NCBI GenBank assembly: GCA_943787675.1
Contig: CALSNK010000004.1
Coordinates: 19,277-83,276, forward strand
Source: an uncultured Pseudomonadales bacterium
Lineage (GTDB): Bacteria > Pseudomonadota > Gammaproteobacteria > Pseudomonadales > Porticoccaceae
Direction: 5' to 3'
Length of the DNA stretch: 64,000 bases
Shown: positions 24,662-34,241 of the stretch, piece after piece
Layout of the letters: each line of letters starts with the position of its first letter
How positions within the stretch are numbered: position 1 is the first letter of the stretch
Position numbers and translations under genes: made by a program
The notes under the pieces: model-generated
What the model saw: the letters and a program-made list of their open reading frames with translations, nothing else
What the model was told of the DNA's origin: nothing
The model's database searches: none

Positions 24662-25693
24662 CTAGGGTCTATCGGATTCTTGAGACAGAATAATCTGCCG
24701 ATAATTATGCAGCCTAATGGGTAGAACCTTGCCAGCTTCGACGGCTGCTAGCAGCGCACAACCAAGCTCTCGGTCATGTTTGCAGTCACGGAATTTGCAA
24801 AATCCCAGATAGGGATGAAAATCAACAAAGCCATCTATCACCTTGTCGGCACTTAGATGGGTTAGGGCAAATTCTCTAATTCCTGGGGAGTCAATTAATA
24901 CGCCGCCCCCTTCGAGATGGAAAAGTCGCGAGGCCGTCGTGGTGTGAGTGCCTTTTTCTTTGCCCACAGACAGGGGGCCTATTTGCATATTGGCCTCAGG
25001 CTGCAAATGATTGAGCAGAGAGGATTTGCCAACACCGGACTGGCCAACAAATATGGAGGTCTGATTGGCGAGATAAGACTGCAGTTCGGCCACACCTTCC
25101 CCCGTTTTTGCAGAGACCAGAAGAACCTCATAACCAATAAACCTATAGTCGGTGATTAGCTGGTGTACGTCGGCGTAGTCTTCCTCTTCAAGCATATCGG
25201 TCTTGTTGAGAATGAGTACGGGTTTAATACCCTGAAATTCAGAGGCCACCAGATAGCGATCGAGAAGATTACTGAATGGCGTGGGCTTCGGGGAAAACAC
25301 AATGGCGATACGATCAATATTGGCCGCTACGGGACGCAGCTTGCCATAGATATCGGGACGAATAAGTTCTGACTTACGCTCCTGACGGGCAACCACAACC
25401 CCATGGGGTTCAGCAGGACGCCAGATAACCACATCGCCAGTCACCAAGCTTTCTAGATTGGCGCGCATATGGCAGCGAACAATACTGCCTTTATAGGGCG
25501 CTTCGGTACCCTCAATGTCTACCTGAGCACCAAAGTTAGTAATAACAGTGCCGGTAATTTCGGGGCCTAGGGCGTTGAGGTTTTGCAGGTCTTCTTCGCT
25601 GACCGACTTTTTGGCGGTGGCACGCTCGCGCCGTCGTTCCTGAATGGACTGGATACGATTTATCTGTCGATCATTAAGTCTGCGTTTGCTCAT
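24662..25693 (-). CDS. rsgA: Ribosome small subunit biogenesis GTPase RsgA
   Basis: RsgA binds the immature 30S subunit late in assembly and releases RbfA on GTP hydrolysis. The 343-residue protein has a basic N-terminus, an OB-fold (GTVITNFGAQVDIEG onward) and a circularly permuted GTPase in which NKTDML (G4) precedes GQSGVGKSSLL (G1, near residue 217) and DSPGIREF (G3). A zinc knuckle, CKFRDCKHDRELGC, follows near residue 298. All key motifs are intact. It is divergent from orn with 115 bases between, as in E. coli. Confidence 0.97.
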   Translation of the reverse strand: MSKRRLNDRQINRIQSIQERRRERATAKKSVSEEDLQNLNALGPEITGTVITNFGAQVDIEGTEAPYKGSIVRCHMRANLESLVTGDVVIWRPAEPHGVVVARQERKSELIRPDIYGKLRPVAANIDRIAIVFSPKPTPFSNLLDRYLVASEFQGIKPVLILNKTDMLEEEDYADVHQLITDYRFIGYEVLLVSAKTGEGVAELQSYLANQTSIFVGQSGVGKSSLLNHLQPEANMQIGPLSVGKEKGTHTTTASRLFHLEGGGVLIDSPGIREFALTHLSADKVIDGFVDFHPYLGFCKFRDCKHDRELGCALLAAVEAGKVLPIRLHNYRQIILSQESDRP

Positions 25694-25808
25694 GTACCAC
25701 TTTTACTCGTTGTAAAAAACGACCATCACTGGTCTTATTGGCTGCAAGGATATAGCATAAACGTCCTCAGTAACATTTTGTAAGCAACCTCGATAAACAG
25801 GCCGCCCT

Positions 25809-26357
25809 ATGACAAATACCAATGCCCTTAATCTAATCTGGATTGATCTGGAAATGACCGGTTTGGATCCTCTTGTAGAGCGGATTATTGAGATAGCGAC
25901 GGTGGTGACTGACGGGGATTTAAATGTTCTTGCCGAGGGCCCTGCTCTGGTTATTCATCAGGATGATGCGTTACTGGATGCTATGGATGAGTGGAATACA
26001 AAACAGCATGGTGGCTCTGGCCTCACAGAGCGGGTGCGCAATAGTCAGATTAGTGAACAGCAGGCTATGACGGCGACCATTGATTTCTTGCGGGACTGGG
26101 TGCCAGCAGGGCAGTCGCCGATGTGTGGCAATACTATTGGTCAGGATCGACGCTTCCTGGTGAAATATATGCCAGAGCTCGCGGAGTTTTTTCACTACCG
26201 CAATCTGGATGTCAGCACCATTAAAGAGCTGGCTAGACGTTGGAAGCCTGAGTTGTTAGAGGGGTTTACTAAGAAGGGTAGCCATCTGGCCATGGATGAT
26301 GTGCACGACTCGATTGCCGAGTTAGCCTATTATCGCGACGTTTTTATTCGCCCTTAA
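25809..26357 (+). CDS. orn: Oligoribonuclease
   Basis: Orn degrades 2-5 nucleotide RNAs, including the pGpG that c-di-GMP phosphodiesterases release. The 182-residue protein is a DEDDh 3'-5' exonuclease: Asp13 and Glu15 in [10 protein letters not shown], Asp in [10 protein letters not shown], and the final His/Asp in [16 protein letters not shown]. The 3' end overlaps the 3' end of convergent queG by 14 bases. Confidence 0.97.
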   Translation: MTNTNALNLIWIDLEMTGLDPLVERIIEIATVVTDGDLNVLAEGPALVIHQDDALLDAMDEWNTKQHGGSGLTERVRNSQISEQQAMTATIDFLRDWVPAGQSPMCGNTIGQDRRFLVKYMPELAEFFHYRNLDVSTIKELARRWKPELLEGFTKKGSHLAMDDVHDSIAELAYYRDVFIRP

Positions 26358-27456
26358 TAACGTCTACGTTAACAGATTCAAGCTTGAGCTTTTGCTGCTC
26401 AATTGCCCATTGCACATGTTCCCGTACCAGTTCAGAGGGATGGTCTGCTTTGGCTTCCAGCTGTTGCAGAATATCTGCAGACCCGCTGGCATTACCCAAT
26501 CCAACCGCTAGATTACGCAACCAGCGCTCATGACCAATGCGGCGTATGGGTGAGCCTTCGGTCTTCTCTAAAAATTCCTCTGGCTGCCAATTAAATAGCG
26601 TCACCAGATCCGGATCATCAAGATTATGCCTTGGGGCGAAATCATCTTCTTTGGTCTGAGAGGCAAAGCGATTCCAGGGACAGATAATTTGACAGTCATC
26701 GCAACCAAATACCCGATTGCCCATTAAAGAACGCAGTTCCACCGGAATAGGCTCTTTGCTTTCAATGGTCAGGTAGGAAATACACTTCCGTGCATCCAGC
26801 ACATAGGGTTCGGGAAAGGCATTGGTGGGACAGATCTTTAAGCAGGCGCGACAGTTACCACAGCGGTTTTTCTGTTCGCTCTGATCTGTCGGTAGCTGCA
26901 ATGAAGTATAAATTTCACCAAGAAAAAACCAGGAGCCGGCCTTGTCATTGAGCAGCAATGTGTTCTTTCCAATCCAACCCAGTCCGGCCTGTTCCGCCAG
27001 TGGTTTTTCCATAACCGGCGCACTGTCTACAAAGGGTCGCTGCTTAAGGTCGAGCTCGGGTAGTTCGGCATCAATTTTATTGACTAGGGCCTTAAGGCGC
27101 TGACGAATCAATTTATGGTAGTCGCGGCCTAGGGCATAGCGGGAGATATAGGCCTTGTTGTCATTTTTAAGCACGGCCACCATATTGCGATCCGCCAGAT
27201 AATCCATACGTACTGAAATAACTCGCACTGTGTGATCCACGAGCTTGTCGACCACATAGCGTTTATCCCCATGTTCACCCATCCACTGCATAGAGCCCTG
27301 AAAGCCATCGGCTAGCCATTTATTGAGATGTTCCGATGCCTGATTTAAATCCGGTTCGACAATGGCCACCTGCTGAAAACCCAGCTCAGCGCCCCATGCC
27401 TTAATTTTCTTGGCAAGGTCGGCGAGATGATCTTCTTCTGTAGGCTTGTTGTGCAT
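26344..27456 (-). CDS. queG: Epoxyqueuosine reductase
   Basis: QueG reduces epoxyqueuosine to queuosine in tRNAs with GUN anticodons, using cobalamin and two 4Fe-4S clusters. The cluster cysteines are [12 protein letters not shown] (near residue 194) and the later [12 protein letters not shown], with a conserved CISYLTIE between them. The catalytic-domain segment [24 protein letters not shown] is present. The C-terminus ([14 protein letters not shown]) has a HEAT-like repeat that contacts tRNA. The 370-residue length is normal. The orn-queG-nnr neighbourhood is conserved. Confidence 0.96.
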   Translation of the reverse strand: MHNKPTEEDHLADLAKKIKAWGAELGFQQVAIVEPDLNQASEHLNKWLADGFQGSMQWMGEHGDKRYVVDKLVDHTVRVISVRMDYLADRNMVAVLKNDNKAYISRYALGRDYHKLIRQRLKALVNKIDAELPELDLKQRPFVDSAPVMEKPLAEQAGLGWIGKNTLLLNDKAGSWFFLGEIYTSLQLPTDQSEQKNRCGNCRACLKICPTNAFPEPYVLDARKCISYLTIESKEPIPVELRSLMGNRVFGCDDCQIICPWNRFASQTKEDDFAPRHNLDDPDLVTLFNWQPEEFLEKTEGSPIRRIGHERWLRNLAVGLGNASGSADILQQLEAKADHPSELVREHVQWAIEQQKLKLESVNVDVIKGE

Positions 27457-27512
27457 GTGTTATGGGCTGTTCTGGATTATAATTGCGCCAATTTTACGGG
27501 GATATTCGCTTC

Positions 27513-29027
27513 ATGTCGCACACTCTTATTCAAGATGCCTTATTTACTGCCAAATCTGTTCGTGAACTCGATCGCCTAGTGATCGAAGAGCAGGGCATTC
27601 CGGGTATTATTTTAATGAAACGGGCTGGTCGGGCAGTACTGTCTGAGCTGCTTGATGCCTATGGTACGCCCAGTTTGCTCAGCGTATTCTGTGGCGCTGG
27701 CAACAATGGCGGCGATGGCTATATTGTTGCGGCACTGGCCGCTGAAAAGAATATTGCTGTGCAGTGTTTTGAAATGGGCGGCACGTTAACTGCGGACGCG
27801 GTGCTGGCGAAGCAATTTGCCGAGCAGGCCAAGGTGCGCTTTTATCCAGCCGACAGCGATGTCGAATTGGATCAGGGTGTGGTTGTGGATAGCCTCTTAG
27901 GTACAGGATTAAACGGCGAAATGCGCCAGCCCTATGTCAATGTAATAGATTTGATTAACGATTGCGGACTGCCAGTGGTTGCGGTGGATATCCCTTCTGG
28001 CCTCAATGGGGATACAGGCGCTGTTGCCAGTGTAGCGGTGCAGGCGGATCTCACGGTGACCTTTATTGGCGCCAAGCAGGGGCTCTTTAGTGGTCGTGGT
28101 CCAGCGGTCTGTGGTGAAGTTATCTATGATTCTCTGGATATTGCAGATGATGTTTTCCAGCAGGTGGATGCCAGTGCCGAGTTGATGGATTTATTTGACC
28201 TGCTGGAACAGTTACCAGAGCCAGAGGTGGACGCCCATAAAACTCAGCACGGTCATGGCATGGTTGTGGGTGGCGATCATGGTTTTGGTGGCGCTGCGAT
28301 TATGGCGGCAGAGGCCTGCCTTAAAGTTGGAGCTGGTGTGGCGAGTGTAGCCACCAGACCTGAACATGTTGCTGCAGCACTGGCACGTCAGCCGGAAATA
28401 ATGGCCTGTGGTGTCACCTCAGGTCAGCAGCTGGAGCCCCTATTAGATCGCCCAACGGTACTAATCACGGGTCCCGGTCTAGGCCGTTCCTCTTGGTCTG
28501 AGCAGTTGATGCAAAAAGCCGTGGCCGCCGATCTACCGATGGTAATAGACGCCGATGGTCTGAATATTCTTGCAGAAGGACGTGTGGTGCCCAAGCCCGA
28601 CGGTTCCCAGTGGGTACTTACGCCCCATGTTGGCGAAGCCGCTCGATTGTTGGGGGTTACCATTGCTGAGATTCAAGCAGATCGTTTCGCCGCAGTGGCG
28701 CAGTTGCAGAAAAAATATAATGCAGTGGTTCTACTTAAAGGCCCCGGGACTATTATCTCTGCACCTCAGGGCGAGCCGCTTAAGGTGTGCCCCTATGGCA
28801 ACCCCGCGATGGCGACTGCAGGTATGGGTGATATTTTGAGTGGCCTAATCGGCGGTTTGATGGCCCAGGGTCTGACGCCACAAATAGCGGCAGAGTTAGG
28901 CTGTTGTCTGCATTCAGCAGCGGCTGATATGGCGGCGCAGGAAAAGGGCTCAAGAGGTTTAGTGGCCTCTGACTTGCTGCCCTATGTTCGTGACCTGTTA
29001 AATAATATTGATCAGGAATCTCTGTGA
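27513..29027 (+). CDS. nnr: Bifunctional NAD(P)H-hydrate epimerase / ADP-dependent dehydratase
   Basis: This enzyme repairs damaged hydrated NADH and NADPH. The N-terminal half is the epimerase (YjeF_N, with FCGAGNNGGDGYIVA and VDSLLGTGLNG) and the C-terminal half is the dehydratase (ribokinase fold, with GPGLGRSSW, DADGLNIL and AMATAGMGDILSG). The ATG at 27513 gives 504 residues; an upstream TTG at 27483 in the same frame is less likely. The stop overlaps the GTG start of tsaE. Confidence 0.95.
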   Translation: MSHTLIQDALFTAKSVRELDRLVIEEQGIPGIILMKRAGRAVLSELLDAYGTPSLLSVFCGAGNNGGDGYIVAALAAEKNIAVQCFEMGGTLTADAVLAKQFAEQAKVRFYPADSDVELDQGVVVDSLLGTGLNGEMRQPYVNVIDLINDCGLPVVAVDIPSGLNGDTGAVASVAVQADLTVTFIGAKQGLFSGRGPAVCGEVIYDSLDIADDVFQQVDASAELMDLFDLLEQLPEPEVDAHKTQHGHGMVVGGDHGFGGAAIMAAEACLKVGAGVASVATRPEHVAAALARQPEIMACGVTSGQQLEPLLDRPTVLITGPGLGRSSWSEQLMQKAVAADLPMVIDADGLNILAEGRVVPKPDGSQWVLTPHVGEAARLLGVTIAEIQADRFAAVAQLQKKYNAVVLLKGPGTIISAPQGEPLKVCPYGNPAMATAGMGDILSGLIGGLMAQGLTPQIAAELGCCLHSAAADMAAQEKGSRGLVASDLLPYVRDLLNNIDQESL

Positions 29028-29638
29028 CTGCTGAGGTGACAAAGGTTTTAGCGACGGCAAGTATTGAGCTTGCCGGCGAAGCGGCGATGATTGAGTTTGG
29101 AGCCAAGATAGCGAGAGGGCTTTTAATTGGCGAAGGGCTTTTAACTAGCGAAGGGCTTTTAACCGGCGAAGGGCTCTCAACTAGCGAAGGGCTTTTTGCC
29201 AGCGAAGGGCTTTTAATCGGCGAAGGGCTTTCAACTTCCGAGGGTACCCGAAAGCCTATTATTATGACCCTGCAGGGTGATTTGGGTGCAGGAAAAACGA
29301 CCCTGAGTCGTGGGATTTTACAGGGACTCGGCCATGCCGGAAATGTAAAAAGCCCAACCTATACTCTGGTGGAACCCTATCAGCTTGCATTCGGAGCGGT
29401 GTATCATTTTGATCTGTACCGATTGACCGATGCAGAGGAGCTTGAATACATGGGGTTTGCCGATTACCTGACCGATGGCAAACTATGCTTGATAGAATGG
29501 CCGGAGCAGGGTCAGGGGTTTTTGCCTCAGGCCGATATTGGGATTCAGATCCGTCAGCTCGAAGAGGGCCGCTGTGTTACTCTATCCGCCTATTCTGCTT
29601 ATGCCGAGCAGTTGGTCAGTCAGTTGGGGATGATCTAG
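29024..29638 (+). CDS. tsaE: tRNA t6A37 biosynthesis ATPase TsaE, with in-frame repeat insert
   Basis: TsaE is the ATPase that drives TsaB/TsaD in forming threonylcarbamoyl-adenosine in tRNAs that read ANN codons; it is essential in E. coli. The core is intact: Walker A GDLGAGKTT near residue 85, SPTYTLVEPY, YHFDLYRL and LIEWPEQG. The protein is 204 residues against about 153 in E. coli. The extra length is a run of seven six-residue repeats (residues 30-71, of the type SEGLLT or GEGLST) between the first helix and the first core strand. The GTG start overlaps the nnr stop (GTGA). amiB follows three bases later. Confidence 0.96.
   Translation: MTAEVTKVLATASIELAGEAAMIEFGAKIARGLLIGEGLLTSEGLLTGEGLSTSEGLFASEGLLIGEGLSTSEGTRKPIIMTLQGDLGAGKTTLSRGILQGLGHAGNVKSPTYTLVEPYQLAFGAVYHFDLYRLTDAEELEYMGFADYLTDGKLCLIEWPEQGQGFLPQADIGIQIRQLEEGRCVTLSAYSAYAEQLVSQLGMI
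29111..29236 (+). repeat. In-frame 18-bp tandem repeat in tsaE
   Basis: Seven 18-bp units follow one another from 29111 to 29236, of the form GGCGAAGGGCTTTTAACT with a few changes per unit, plus a decayed eighth. The unit length is a multiple of three, so the frame is kept. Without the repeat, TsaE would be close to normal length. Confidence 0.95.
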
Positions 29639-29641
29639 AGA

Positions 29642-31006
29642 TTGAATATTAAGTTACAACAACGCATCACTAAACTCAGTCACTGGGGCGCCTTTTTCTC
29701 ATGGATGGCGTCTGTGATTCTATCCAGTCCGCTCCTGCTGCTATCAAGTTCTGCCTCGGCAGCTGATATTGAATCGGTGCGAGTTTGGCGAGCGCCAGAC
29801 AAGACCACACTGGTACTTGATCTGAGTGGTGCCGCTGATCACAAACTATTTGCTCTGCCAAACCCCAACCGTCTGGTGATTGATCTCAGCGACAGCCGGG
29901 TCAAAACACAGTTCGATAAACTCGATTTAACCAATACGCCAATTGCGAAAATTCGCGCCGCCGTGCGCAACAAAACTGATGTACGTGTAGTGTTGGATCT
30001 AAAAAATACCGTCAGCCCAAAAAGTTTTAGTCTTAAGCCTAATGAGCAATACAGCGACCGTTTAGTGATCGACCTGTTTGATAAAAAGCGGGTAGTTAGT
30101 CGCTCTGTAGAACAGGTGGTCAAGAAGAGAAACCCCAAAATAGTCATTGCGATTGATGCGGGCCATGGTGGTGAGGACCCCGGTGCCCTTGGACCAAGGC
30201 GAGTCCGTGAAAAGGTTGTGGCTCTGCAAATAGCGCAGAAACTGGAAGTGCTTTTTGACAAGAACCCTTATTTTCAAGGGGAGATGGTACGCACGGGTGA
30301 CTATTATATTGCACTGCCAAAACGGTCCAAAATTGCCCGTGATAAACAGGCTGACTTTTTTATCTCAATTCATGCGGATGCCTTTACTAATCCTAAGGCT
30401 CATGGCGCCTCGGTCTATGCGTTGTCTACTAAGGGCGCTACAAGCGACTGGGCAACGAAATTGGCAGCCAAAGAAAACCGGTCCGATGAATTTGGTGGTG
30501 CCAGCTCGCCAAGCGGAAATGCCTACCCTGACTATGTGCAGGGGGTGCTGGCCGATTTAATTCAGACTGGCACGGTAAGGGATAGTCTGGATGCCGGTAA
30601 GTACGTACTTAAAAATATAGGTGGCGTCGCCAGACTGCACAAAAAGAAGGTTGAGCAGGCCGGCTTTATGGTACTCAAGTCATCGGTTCCCTCCCTGCTG
30701 ATTGAGACGGGTTTTATTTCTAACCCCAAAGAGGCGCGGGCTTTAAGTACGCGCAGCTATCAGCAAAAAATGGCCAATGCTATTTATCAGGGGGTATTGC
30801 AATATCATTCTGACAGTCCTCCCGTAGGCACTTTACTGGCCAAAAATGATGGCGCAATTGACCGCACTTATGTGATTACTCGCGGTGACACATTGTCAGA
30901 AATTGCGGCTCGCTATAACACCTCAGTGCGAAAAATTGTGCGCTACAATAAGATGAAATCCAAGTCTATTCAGGTTGGACAGAAAATTTTAATTCCCTCT
31001 AGTTAA
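29642..31006 (+). CDS. amiB: N-acetylmuramoyl-L-alanine amidase, AmiB type
   Basis: AmiB cuts the stem peptide from N-acetylmuramic acid and splits septal peptidoglycan during division; it acts in the periplasm and is normally activated by EnvC. The 454-residue protein has a signal peptide ending SASA, an AMIN domain (about 38-135), a zinc amidase_3 domain (from IAIDAGHGGEDPGA near residue 170 to ETGFISN) and a C-terminal LysM domain (YVITRGDTLSEIAARYNTS). The best start is a TTG at 29642, because the first ATG (29705) lacks the basic signal peptide end. tsaE-amiB-mutL order is conserved. Confidence 0.94.
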   Translation: MNIKLQQRITKLSHWGAFFSWMASVILSSPLLLLSSSASAADIESVRVWRAPDKTTLVLDLSGAADHKLFALPNPNRLVIDLSDSRVKTQFDKLDLTNTPIAKIRAAVRNKTDVRVVLDLKNTVSPKSFSLKPNEQYSDRLVIDLFDKKRVVSRSVEQVVKKRNPKIVIAIDAGHGGEDPGALGPRRVREKVVALQIAQKLEVLFDKNPYFQGEMVRTGDYYIALPKRSKIARDKQADFFISIHADAFTNPKAHGASVYALSTKGATSDWATKLAAKENRSDEFGGASSPSGNAYPDYVQGVLADLIQTGTVRDSLDAGKYVLKNIGGVARLHKKKVEQAGFMVLKSSVPSLLIETGFISNPKEARALSTRSYQQKMANAIYQGVLQYHSDSPPVGTLLAKNDGAIDRTYVITRGDTLSEIAARYNTSVRKIVRYNKMKSKSIQVGQKILIPSS

Positions 31007-31018
31007 AGGTTATAAAGC

Positions 31019-32860
31019 ATGTCTGCTATCAAGGTTCTCAGCCCGCAATTAGCCAATCAGATTGCTGCTGGCGAGGTGGTTGAACGCCCCGCATCTGTTC
31101 TTAAAGAGCTGGTGGAAAACAGCCTTGATGCCGGGGCTAAGCGCATTGATATTGAGATAGAGCAGGGCGGCGTTAAGCTGATTAAAATCCGTGACGACGG
31201 TCATGGTATTCCCGAGCACGAACTGGCGCTGGCCCTGAGTCGTCACGCGACGAGCAAAATTGATAATCTCGAAGATCTCGAAGCTGTTGGAACCCTGGGT
31301 TTTCGCGGTGAGGCTCTGGCCAGTATTGCCTCGGTGTCGCGCTTGGCGCTCACCTCTAATTCTGGTGATAGCAGTGGCTGGAAAGCTGTATCGGAGGGCC
31401 GTGATATGGAAGTGGAACTCAAACCTGCCGCTCATCCTCAGGGTACCAGCGTCGAGGTGCGGGATCTGTTTTTTAATACCCCAGCACGGCGTAAGTTTTT
31501 AAGAACCGAAGGCACCGAATATAACCGTATCGATGACAGCATTAAAAAGCTGGCTCTCAGTCGCATGGATGTGGCCTTTAGTTTGCGCCATAACCAGCGC
31601 GCGCAGTTGACCTTGCGCCCGGCTAGCAGCCAGGCAGAGCAGGAAAAGCGGGTGGCAGATATCTGTGGCCCAGCGTTTATGAAAGACGCCCTGTATGTGG
31701 ACAATGACCGCACGGGTATTCGCCTCTGGGGCTGGATGGGTCTGCCGACGTTTTCGAGAAGTCAGGCTGATCTGCAGCACTTTTTTGTCAATGGTCGAGC
31801 GATTCGCGACAAGGTGGTGTCTCACGCCGTGCGCCAAGCCTATCAGGATGTTTTGTATCATGGCCGTCATCCCGCCTTTGTTTTGTTTCTGGAGATTGAG
31901 CCCGCTGATGTAGATGTTAATGTGCATCCCACCAAGCATGAGGTGCGGTTTCGAGACAGTCGATCTATCCATGGCTTTGTCTACAGCACGTTGCATCGAG
32001 CACTGTCTCAGGATCGACCGCAGGATCATTTGCAGACTTCTGAGTCTGGCCTGAATACTAACCAGGATGCGGAGCAGCAGGCTGGACAGTCAACGATTCA
32101 GTTTCCTTCGGGTTCGCCTTTAGGCGCCCAAGAATCCCTATCAAACGTTCAAGGTTATTCATCCGGTCCGCAGGGGCATGGCTTTCAATCTCGACCGCAG
32201 AGCTTTGGTGTGAATACACCCATGGCGGCTTATCAGGGGCTCTATGCCACTGAGATGCCCACGGAAGAGGGCGATATTCCTCCAATGGGTTTTGCTGTTG
32301 CTCAGCTCAAGGGTATTTATATTCTGGCGGAAAACGCCCAGGGCCTAATTATTGTTGATATGCATGCGGCTCACGAACGCATTACCTATGAACGGATGAA
32401 AACCGCCTTTGATGATCAGGGGCTTGTCTCTCAGCCACTGCTGGTACCAGAGAGTTTGGCGGTCAGTCAGCGTGAAGCCGATATGGCCGAACAGAGTGGT
32501 GAGGTGTTTGCCCAGCTTGGTTTTGTCGTTGAGCGGGCAGCCAATGAAAGTATTATCGTGCGAGAGATTCCGGCTATTTTGCGGGGCTCCGAAGTTGAGT
32601 CTCTGCTTCGTGACGTTATCTCAGACCTTATCGAACACGGCACATCGGAGCGTATTCGCAACCATATTAATGAAATTCTTTCGACCATGGCCTGCCATGG
32701 ATCGGTGCGCGCTAATCGCAAACTCAGTGTGCCCGAGATGAATGCACTGCTGCGTGATATGGAAGCGACTGAACGCAGTGGTCAGTGCAACCACGGTCGT
32801 CCTACCTGGTCGCAGCTGACTCTAGATGAGTTGGATAAGCTCTTTTTGCGGGGCCGCTAA
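31019..32860 (+). CDS. mutL: DNA mismatch repair protein MutL, endonuclease type
   Basis: MutL links mismatch recognition by MutS to strand incision. The N-terminal GHKL ATPase has [19 protein letters not shown] and [15 protein letters not shown]. The linker is Gln/Ser-rich and variable. The C-terminal dimerisation domain holds [12 protein letters not shown] (from Asp447), which fits the metal-binding endonuclease motif DxHAxxExxxxE, together with ACHGSVRA and CNHGRPT. This suggests a MutH-independent nicking MutL like that of Pseudomonas. 613 residues. The tail overlaps an alternative upstream start of miaA. Confidence 0.97.
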   Translation: MSAIKVLSPQLANQIAAGEVVERPASVLKELVENSLDAGAKRIDIEIEQGGVKLIKIRDDGHGIPEHELALALSRHATSKIDNLEDLEAVGTLGFRGEALASIASVSRLALTSNSGDSSGWKAVSEGRDMEVELKPAAHPQGTSVEVRDLFFNTPARRKFLRTEGTEYNRIDDSIKKLALSRMDVAFSLRHNQRAQLTLRPASSQAEQEKRVADICGPAFMKDALYVDNDRTGIRLWGWMGLPTFSRSQADLQHFFVNGRAIRDKVVSHAVRQAYQDVLYHGRHPAFVLFLEIEPADVDVNVHPTKHEVRFRDSRSIHGFVYSTLHRALSQDRPQDHLQTSESGLNTNQDAEQQAGQSTIQFPSGSPLGAQESLSNVQGYSSGPQGHGFQSRPQSFGVNTPMAAYQGLYATEMPTEEGDIPPMGFAVAQLKGIYILAENAQGLIIVDMHAAHERITYERMKTAFDDQGLVSQPLLVPESLAVSQREADMAEQSGEVFAQLGFVVERAANESIIVREIPAILRGSEVESLLRDVISDLIEHGTSERIRNHINEILSTMACHGSVRANRKLSVPEMNALLRDMEATERSGQCNHGRPTWSQLTLDELDKLFLRGR

Positions 32861-32864
32861 GGCA

Positions 32865-33854
32865 GTGAATAGAGACTCTCTGCCGACCGCTATCTTTGTT
32901 ATGGGGCCAACCGCCAGTGGCAAAACCGATCTGGCAATCGCACTGCGTCAACATCTGCCGGTTGAGTTAATTAATGTGGATTCGGCCCAGGTGTATCGCC
33001 AGCTGAATATTGGTAGTGCCAAGCCAGATGCAGAGACTCTGGCTGCTGCACCTCATCGACTGATTGATATTCGCGACCCCATAGATGTTTATAGTGCGGC
33101 AGATTTTCTCGTCGATGCCCGCCGTGAAATGGCAGAGATTACTGCGTCCGGGAGAATCCCGTTACTGGTCGGCGGCAGCATGATGTATTTCAAAGTGTTG
33201 TTGGAAGGTCTGTCGGAAATGCCAGAAGCCGATCAGGGTATTCGCCAGCAACTTGAGCAGCGAGCGGCTGAATCTGGTTGGCCCAGCCTCTATAAAGAAC
33301 TACAGATAGTTGACCCAGAAACCGCCAGTCGCCTACATCCCAATCATTCTCAGAGAATACAGCGCGCCTTGGAGGTCTACCAGATAACGGGGACTCCCAT
33401 GTCGGCTTTGCAGGCTCAGGCCTCCGTTGGTGGCTTACAGAATGACTACCAAATTCAACAGTTTTCCCTGATGCCAGAAAATCGCGGGTTGCTTCATCAA
33501 CGCATAGAACAGCGCTTTCATAAGATGATGGAGCAAGGTTTTGCTGAAGAGATGCAGGCACTGTTTAATCGTGGGGATTTACATGTAAACCTACCCGCCA
33601 TTCGCTGCGTAGGGTATAGACAGCTGTGGGATTACTGTGCGGGAGACTGCACCTTGGATGAGGCGGTTGAAAAGGGCGTAATTGCCACCCGGCAATTGGC
33701 CAAGCGACAGATCACCTGGCTACGCAACTGGCCAGGGGCGACAGAAATAGCCGTTGATGACGGCAATCGCTATTACGGTCCAGAATATATTCTTAACCGG
33801 TGCTTGAAAAAGCTCGAGGAAGCTCCCATATACTATACTAAGGGGCAAGAGTAG
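32865..33854 (+). CDS. miaA: tRNA dimethylallyltransferase
   Basis: MiaA adds a dimethylallyl group to A37 of tRNAs reading UNN codons, the first step to ms2i6A. The P-loop GPTASGKT is near residue 14, followed by [10 protein letters not shown] and the tRNA-recognition segment with [12 protein letters not shown] chose the GTG at 32865 (then [20 protein letters not shown]), giving 329 residues and a start just after mutL. An ATG at 32826 inside mutL would add 13 residues and is possible. The miaA-hfq-hflX order is standard. Confidence 0.95.
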   Translation: MNRDSLPTAIFVMGPTASGKTDLAIALRQHLPVELINVDSAQVYRQLNIGSAKPDAETLAAAPHRLIDIRDPIDVYSAADFLVDARREMAEITASGRIPLLVGGSMMYFKVLLEGLSEMPEADQGIRQQLEQRAAESGWPSLYKELQIVDPETASRLHPNHSQRIQRALEVYQITGTPMSALQAQASVGGLQNDYQIQQFSLMPENRGLLHQRIEQRFHKMMEQGFAEEMQALFNRGDLHVNLPAIRCVGYRQLWDYCAGDCTLDEAVEKGVIATRQLAKRQITWLRNWPGATEIAVDDGNRYYGPEYILNRCLKKLEEAPIYYTKGQE

Positions 33855-33944
33855 AATTCGCTCTGCGGTGAGACGCAATCCCACCGGACTTTTGCTGCGA
33901 TAATTGCAGCACCCATTGAGTTTTCAATAACAAGGAGTAGTAAA

Positions 33945-34238
33945 ATGTCAAAAGGGCATAATCTACAAGACCCTTTTCTGAATGTCCTAAGAAAAGAAAG
34001 AATCCCAGTGTCTATATTTCTGGTAAACGGTATTAAGCTTCAGGGGCAGGTTGAATCTTTTGATCAATTCGTCGTACTGTTAAAAAACACTGTGAGCCAA
34101 ATGGTCTATAAACACGCAATATCTACAGTTGTTCCATCGCGCGTTGTGCGCCTGCCCGCTGCTAATGCAGCTGAGGGCGGATCATCGGATCAGGGATTTG
34201 ACGATGATGCTGGCAATTATGGCGACGACAACTACTAA
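33945..34238 (+). CDS. hfq: RNA chaperone Hfq
   Basis: Hfq is a hexameric Sm-like protein that pairs small regulatory RNAs with mRNAs. The Sm1 motif (residues 9-50, [24 protein letters not shown]) and Sm2 [12 protein letters not shown] are close to the family consensus. The tail (about residues 68-97) is Gly/Asp-rich and acidic ([14 protein letters not shown]), shorter than that of E. coli. AAGGAG eight bases before the ATG is a strong ribosome site. A small hairpin TGCTGC/GCAGCA lies in the 90-base leader after miaA. Confidence 0.98.
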   Translation: MSKGHNLQDPFLNVLRKERIPVSIFLVNGIKLQGQVESFDQFVVLLKNTVSQMVYKHAISTVVPSRVVRLPAANAAEGGSSDQGFDDDAGNYGDDNY

Positions 34239-34241
34239 GCG

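Noticed and set aside
31499..32029. 176-residue minus-strand ORF inside mutL
   Set aside because: It is a shadow of the conserved MutL frame with no recognisable domain.
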